64,000 bases of DNA, from the NCBI RefSeq assembly GCF_023073715.1, contig NZ_JADPKA010000043.1:59848-123847 (forward strand), in the 5' to 3' direction. Below, piece by piece: positions 63,790-64,000 of this stretch. This stretch comes from Bradyrhizobium sp. 164. Lineage in GTDB: Bacteria > Pseudomonadota > Alphaproteobacteria > Rhizobiales > Xanthobacteraceae. The notes beneath the pieces were generated by a model. The model was not told the origin of the DNA and made no database searches. It saw only the letters and a program-made list of their open reading frames with translations. Each line of letters begins with the position of its first letter. Position 1 is the stretch's first letter. A program made the position numbers and the translations under genes.

Positions 63790-63904
63790 CGTCATTGCGA
63801 GCGTAGCGAAGCAATCCAGTCTATCACCGCGGAGGGACTCTGGATTGCTTGGCTGAGCCTGCCATCGGGCCGCGCTTGGCGCGGGCCCGTTGGCTCGCAA
63901 TTGT
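63790..63904. repeat. Intergenic palindromic repeat, copy 5 (long form, inverted orientation)
   Basis: Begins CGTCATTGCGAGCGTAGCG. Here the long-form insert (AGCCTGCCATCGGGCCGCGC) is in the right arm, so this copy is inverted relative to copies 1 and 3. Ends CGGGCCCGTTGGCTCGCAA. It directly precedes the transposase remnant. Confidence 0.85.
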
Positions 63905-63910
63905 CGATGT

Positions 63911-64000
63911 TCAATAATTCGCTGATTGGATCGCGGTGGTCTTGGTAGCGGCGAAGGCCTTGGGAGTTTGTCCTGCCAAGGCCTGATGGGGTCTGTGGTT
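63911..64000 (-). mobile_element. IS3-type transposase, C-terminal end (cut by window edge)
   Basis: The leftward frame entering from the right edge reads NHRPHQALAGQTPKAFAAT and ends at a stop at 63911, 29 residues in all. RPHxALxGxTP is the hallmark end of the integrase-core transposase of IS3/IS481-type elements. It is only the tail; whether the rest is intact lies outside the window. Confidence 0.75.

Overview
The window looks like chromosomal DNA of a Bradyrhizobium-type alphaproteobacterium (Nitrobacteraceae). It is GC-rich and carries the alphaproteobacterial flagellar regulators FlbT, FlaF and FliX, the CtrA-pathway kinase CckA and candidate CtrA boxes. It also has very large (about 750-residue) flagellins like those of the thick Bradyrhizobium flagellum, and many copies of an intergenic palindromic repeat of the kind I associate with this genus. 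No rRNA, tRNA or CRISPR was found. The genus assignment is inference.

Layout. 1-9.6 kb: housekeeping and accessory genes (MHYT-GGDEF-EAL protein, MocR-type regulator, DUF1127 protein, UspA, SixA-like phosphatase, FAD oxidoreductase, MsrB), with a roughly 1.1-kb gene-free stretch holding palindromic repeats and an RNA-like folded element. 9.7-28.6 kb: flagellar block 1 (flgE-flgK-flgL; a glycosyltransferase / ATP-grasp / PLP-decarboxylase operon; flbT; two flagellins; flaF; a FlaG-like gene; flgN-like, flgJ-like and flgI reading leftward; fliX reading rightward). 29-33.3 kb: an accessory interval (HxlR regulator and NAD(P)-binding protein, dksA, phytanoyl-CoA-dioxygenase-like gene, fumarylacetoacetase-fold hydratase). 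33.6-40.4 kb: flagellar block 2 (flgF-flgG-flgA-flgH leftward, divergent from fliL-fliM-DUF6468-motE). 40.4-47.4 kb: an insert with a 1384-residue FecR/VCBS/RTX surface protein, a divergent secreted FecR-domain protein and a TPR protein. 47.5-57.1 kb: flagellar block 3 (a 1242-residue secreted TPR protein, fliO-fliP leftward, flgB-flgC-fliE-fliQ-fliR-flhB rightward). 57.2-63.6 kb: cckA, a Tim44-like protein, a lectin-like secreted protein, a GST, an ICMT-type methyltransferase and a 57-residue proline-rich protein. The right edge cuts an IS3-type transposase remnant.

How it fits together. Reading the DNA directly gives a two-tier promoter picture. TTAA-N7-TTAA boxes (CtrA type) lie before flgB, flagellin 2, the large TPR gene and the glycosyltransferase operon, with near matches before fliX, fliL and flbT/flagellin 1. 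Strong -24/-12 (sigma-54) promoters, TTGGCA followed by GC with GG-N10-GC spacing, lie before flgE, flgI and flgF. cckA, which controls CtrA, sits next to flhB. FlbT and FlaF flank the flagellin pair, and the flagellin-1 leader can fold its Shine-Dalgarno sequence into a hairpin.

The best candidates for something undescribed are (1) the CtrA-boxed glycosyltransferase / ATP-grasp / decarboxylase operon inside the flagellar locus, (2) the CtrA-boxed secreted TPR protein, (3) the divergent FecR pair with the giant RTX adhesin, and (4) the folded element at 5.76-6.2 kb. fliF, fliG, fliN, flhA, fliI, motA, motB, flgD and fliK are not in this window.
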